From the NCBI GenBank assembly GCA_910576535.1, contig CAJTKK010000018.1, positions 1 to 64,000 of the forward strand: 64,000 nucleotides of DNA, in the 5' to 3' direction. Source of the DNA: an uncultured Lachnospiraceae bacterium (GTDB lineage Bacteria; Bacillota; Clostridia; Lachnospirales; Lachnospiraceae). Each line of letters starts with the position of its first letter. Within the stretch, counting starts at the first letter, position 1. Below, in pieces: positions 61,492 through 64,000 of the stretch. The notes below the pieces were generated by a model that did no database searches, had not been told where the DNA came from, and saw only the letters and a program-made list of their open reading frames with translations. The position numbers were made by a program, and so were the translations under genes.

Positions 61492-63699
61492 CTAAAACAT
61501 CTCCTCCAACGGTATCCAACTATCATCTGACATATCATCGACATACTCCGTATTATTAATAAACAATTCTTCCTGAGCGTCTCTCACAAATCCCCAATGC
61601 AGCTTATATTTTTCTGCGTATTGTTTAAATGCGTTGAATTTATTGCCAATCTGCATATCAATATTTTTGCTGTGACCTGACACCTCACCACCCTTTGTCT
61701 CAATAATCCAGTCCGTACCATCTTTTAAATGCACAACATAATCCGGATAAAATAACCATTGTTTTAAAAGGGCATCTGTATATACAACCGATAAATACTG
61801 CTGCCCGGTGTCTCCATTTTTATAAAACCACTCTACCTTCTCATTTGACTCACAATAGCGTTCAAAAAGCCTTTCCGGTAAACTTCTTGTTTTATCGGTA
61901 CAAAACTCATTAGTATACTCTTTATATGCATTCAATCGAAACAACATTCGCTTTTTAACTTCACTGTACTTATACACTTCCATTTCAGGAATGGTAAACG
62001 ACGCCGTCTTAGGTTCCAATATAAATGACATCTGCTCACCGCCCATTTGGGCAGTAACATTTTTAAAATCCATCTTTAATTGTTTCGCATTATTAATTAC
62101 AAACGCATAAAAGTCTGAGTTGTCTAATTCAACAAGTTTATACTTTGTCTTCTTCCCCTTACTGAACATTCTCCGCAATATATTCTTCACTTTCTGCGCC
62201 TGCATTCCCGTCACTTTCTTTATTTCATCAACAGAATGCAACAAATATATACCATGTGAATGGGTATTCACGGTTGTCTTTATCCTAATTTGATTCTTCG
62301 CCCCACTTCCCGCCAAATCTTCTGTTGTCCGAAAAACACCTTGTAATATTTTACTATCTATCTCATGACTAAAATTATATCCCCTTGTTTCCAGATTTTC
62401 TCGATTTATGCGCTTATCACTCCCAAGACAATACTTATCCTTGAAATAATCATATACCTTGATTAAAGTCTCCCGCTCCCCTAATCCATCAAAATCAAGA
62501 TTACGCAACTCTTTTGTCAACGTAAAGCCTTTCGCCTCATCCTTGAGAAACAGCCGACGCACCTGATATGCCTTATCCAATGAAGAAAGCAGTCCCATTT
62601 TATATTGCGTATCCAATGTATAAATATAGCAGTAATCAAGCGTATTGATACCATAATGTTTGCGTTCCGGCATTCTCCTGATTCGTCCAATAGTCTGAAT
62701 CTGAAAGTCCTCACTTCCACCTTCACGTAGCTTAACCAATATCTTTGCACGGGGACAGTCCCATCCGGTAGAAATCGCCTGTTTCATAAGCAAAAACACA
62801 GCAGAACCATCCAGATTTATCAAATCGTCTCCTACAATTTTTTCATCACTCATCCAGATATTGACCATGCCATTATCATAAGTATAACCCATGCCTGCCA
62901 GTTTTTCTTCTACCGCCTTAATTGTTTCCGATTGTGCCATCGGAAACTGGATGAGAACCAGTGGACGAATATTAACTCCCATTAACTTATACGCTTCTGT
63001 TACTTCTTTTCGCTTTTCATCTGCCAAATCAAGAAGATACTCGTAATCATTCTGAATCTCCCGACTTTCATCTACTCCCTCATTGACATAAATAGCACGA
63101 GTAATCAATCCAGCATTAATGACCTCTTCTTCCGGTATTTCATAAAATTCCTGATACGGAACCTTGTTTGCAGTAGCAGATACACGAATAACGTTTTTTG
63201 CCGCAAATGCGCTAATGACATCATCTGCCTTCTTCGTATTATTCAGATGCTCCTCATCAATGATAACGATAAATCGCACACCATCTTTATGTGCCTCAGC
63301 AATCTTCTCAAATAAATTAGAACGCTCACTGTCCTTTAGCGCAGTATTACCCTTTTTCGTCACAAGTTCCCAATTGATAAAAGTAATACTCCCTGCTTCA
63401 AAGCCAGACAGCATGGAATAAATCAGATTTCTGGTGTCCCGCTGCGGCGTCAGAGCATCCATACTGTCTTTGCTCTGTTCTTCCAGATTCCCTTTCCCCG
63501 GACAAAGCCATACGAACGCAGTATGACCATCTGTATTTTTCAAATATTCATCTATGTATTTGATGAGAATGACTGTCTTTCCCGCTCCAGTAGGAGCTTT
63601 TATGGTAATAATCTGCTTACTGCTCATATCAGATGTCTTATTAATCAAAAACTCCACACAATCATTTTGAAATTCAAAATCTTTGATACCATTTACCAT
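61492..63699 (-). CDS. Type III restriction-like helicase-nuclease (Res subunit type)
   Basis: 735 aa. Superfamily 2 helicase: motif I IKAPTGAGKTVILI (about 34), motif II IIDEEH (about 148), motif III VSATANK, motif VI QTIGRIRRMPE (about 335). The C-terminus has YPDYVVHLKDGTDWIIETKG, a PD-(D/E)XK pattern (Asp, then Glu-x-Lys). This is the layout of Res subunits that translocate on DNA and cut it, here shorter than EcoP1I Res. The start overlaps the preceding modification-type gene by 7 bp. With that gene it forms a restriction pair. Confidence 0.9.
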   Translation of the reverse strand: MVNGIKDFEFQNDCVEFLINKTSDMSSKQIITIKAPTGAGKTVILIKYIDEYLKNTDGHTAFVWLCPGKGNLEEQSKDSMDALTPQRDTRNLIYSMLSGFEAGSITFINWELVTKKGNTALKDSERSNLFEKIAEAHKDGVRFIVIIDEEHLNNTKKADDVISAFAAKNVIRVSATANKVPYQEFYEIPEEEVINAGLITRAIYVNEGVDESREIQNDYEYLLDLADEKRKEVTEAYKLMGVNIRPLVLIQFPMAQSETIKAVEEKLAGMGYTYDNGMVNIWMSDEKIVGDDLINLDGSAVFLLMKQAISTGWDCPRAKILVKLREGGSEDFQIQTIGRIRRMPERKHYGINTLDYCYIYTLDTQYKMGLLSSLDKAYQVRRLFLKDEAKGFTLTKELRNLDFDGLGERETLIKVYDYFKDKYCLGSDKRINRENLETRGYNFSHEIDSKILQGVFRTTEDLAGSGAKNQIRIKTTVNTHSHGIYLLHSVDEIKKVTGMQAQKVKNILRRMFSKGKKTKYKLVELDNSDFYAFVINNAKQLKMDFKNVTAQMGGEQMSFILEPKTASFTIPEMEVYKYSEVKKRMLFRLNAYKEYTNEFCTDKTRSLPERLFERYCESNEKVEWFYKNGDTGQQYLSVVYTDALLKQWLFYPDYVVHLKDGTDWIIETKGGEVSGHSKNIDMQIGNKFNAFKQYAEKYKLHWGFVRDAQEELFINNTEYVDDMSDDSWIPLEEMF

Positions 63700-64000
63700 A
63701 GTTCTCCCGCCTCCCGCAATTCAAAATCAAAATAGCAGTCTGGAATAATATATGTATTTATATCCCGCAACATATTTTCTTGAGAAGTGGAAAGCAAAAC
63801 ATCCTGATTGATAAAAACAGCTTGCAAATCCTTGTAATCAGCAAAACTTTTTTCAAAATCATCCATTTCTTCATCACCCATGATGATAACATACTTTTTA
63901 TTGTCGATTTTGATGCCATATTGTAACTGTATCATTTCTTCAATATGTTCTAACAGATCATCGTAGATTTCTTCGCTATCTTTAGCTACAAAATCTGTTT
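63693..64000 (-). CDS. C-terminal part of a probable type III-like modification protein
   Basis: Open from the window edge (TDFVAKDSEEIYDDLLEHIE) to the stop at 63693, about 101 aa: YVIIMGDEEMDDFEKSFADY, NMLRDINTYIIPDCYFDFEL. No methyltransferase motif is within the window. Identification as the modification subunit rests on its overlap with the Res-type gene and on its resemblance to the tail of site-specific DNA methyltransferases of such pairs. Confidence 0.5.
   Translation of the reverse strand, partial: TDFVAKDSEEIYDDLLEHIEEMIQLQYGIKIDNKKYVIIMGDEEMDDFEKSFADYKDLQAVFINQDVLLSTSQENMLRDINTYIIPDCYFDFELREAGELW

Overview
The window reads as a chromosomal segment of a Firmicute of class Clostridia, most likely a Lachnospiraceae member. 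Support: the S10-spc-alpha ribosomal operon continues into rplQ, ecfA1-ecfA2-ecfT, truA, rplM and rpsI; the last two purine steps use a stand-alone AICAR transformylase plus a PurO-type IMP cyclohydrolase; DUF5685 and DUF6033 type proteins are present; Shine-Dalgarno sites are strong and GC is moderate. Nearly all genes lie on the minus strand. I see no tRNA, rRNA, CRISPR array or intact insertion sequence.

Layout. 1-1.7 kb is a decayed mobile-element segment: truncated sensor kinase, intact response regulator, frameshifted small HTH gene and a relaxase scrap. 1.7-6.7 kb is a beta-glucoside operon (PTS IIBCA, a NagB/YieK-like sugar-phosphate enzyme, 6-phospho-beta-glucosidase). Its first gene is a chimera: the RNA-binding domain of a BglG-type antiterminator is replaced by the start of an ECF sigma factor, and three spaced repeats lie upstream. 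7.1-31.1 kb is the ribosomal supercluster, read right to left from a promoter at 31.03-31.06 kb, with internal promoters, perfect short-loop intergenic hairpins and a 50-bp tandem repeat copied from the rpsM tail. An M15 peptidase sits on the plus strand inside it. 31.3-51.6 kb is mixed core and accessory: rRNA-type methyltransferase, J-domain protein with DUF5685, glycosyltransferase, DHH phosphoesterase, a LuxR regulator with a MotA/TolQ-like channel, a DUF6033 gene behind a sigma-D-like promoter, AICAR transformylase-PurO-carB, a large hybrid histidine kinase, a class I isoprenoid-fold protein, a macrodomain protein and a YARHG lipoprotein.

51.8-64 kb is an AT-rich defence and mobility island. 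It carries a type II restriction-modification set (HTH-fused cytosine methyltransferase, probable endonuclease, Vsr-like nuclease), a frameshifted acetyltransferase, a NUDIX hydrolase and a wrecked MobV mobilization module. Part of it is bounded by imperfect direct repeats containing a terminator; the right copy is joined to a 20-codon scrap of the 3' end of tuf. It ends in a type III-like cassette (modification-type C-terminus at the window edge, Res-type helicase-nuclease, a GHKL ATPase split by a frameshift from its PD-(D/E)XK-like C-terminal part, and an AlbA_2-type regulator).

The most interesting items are the sigma/PRD chimera with its upstream repeats, the rpsM-tail tandem repeat, the short-loop hairpins in the ribosomal operon, a promoter-proximal 38-codon ORF coupled to rpmJ, the GHKL-ATPase restriction cassette and the class I isoprenoid-fold protein. 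At least six single-base frameshifts fall in accessory genes, while every core gene reads intact.
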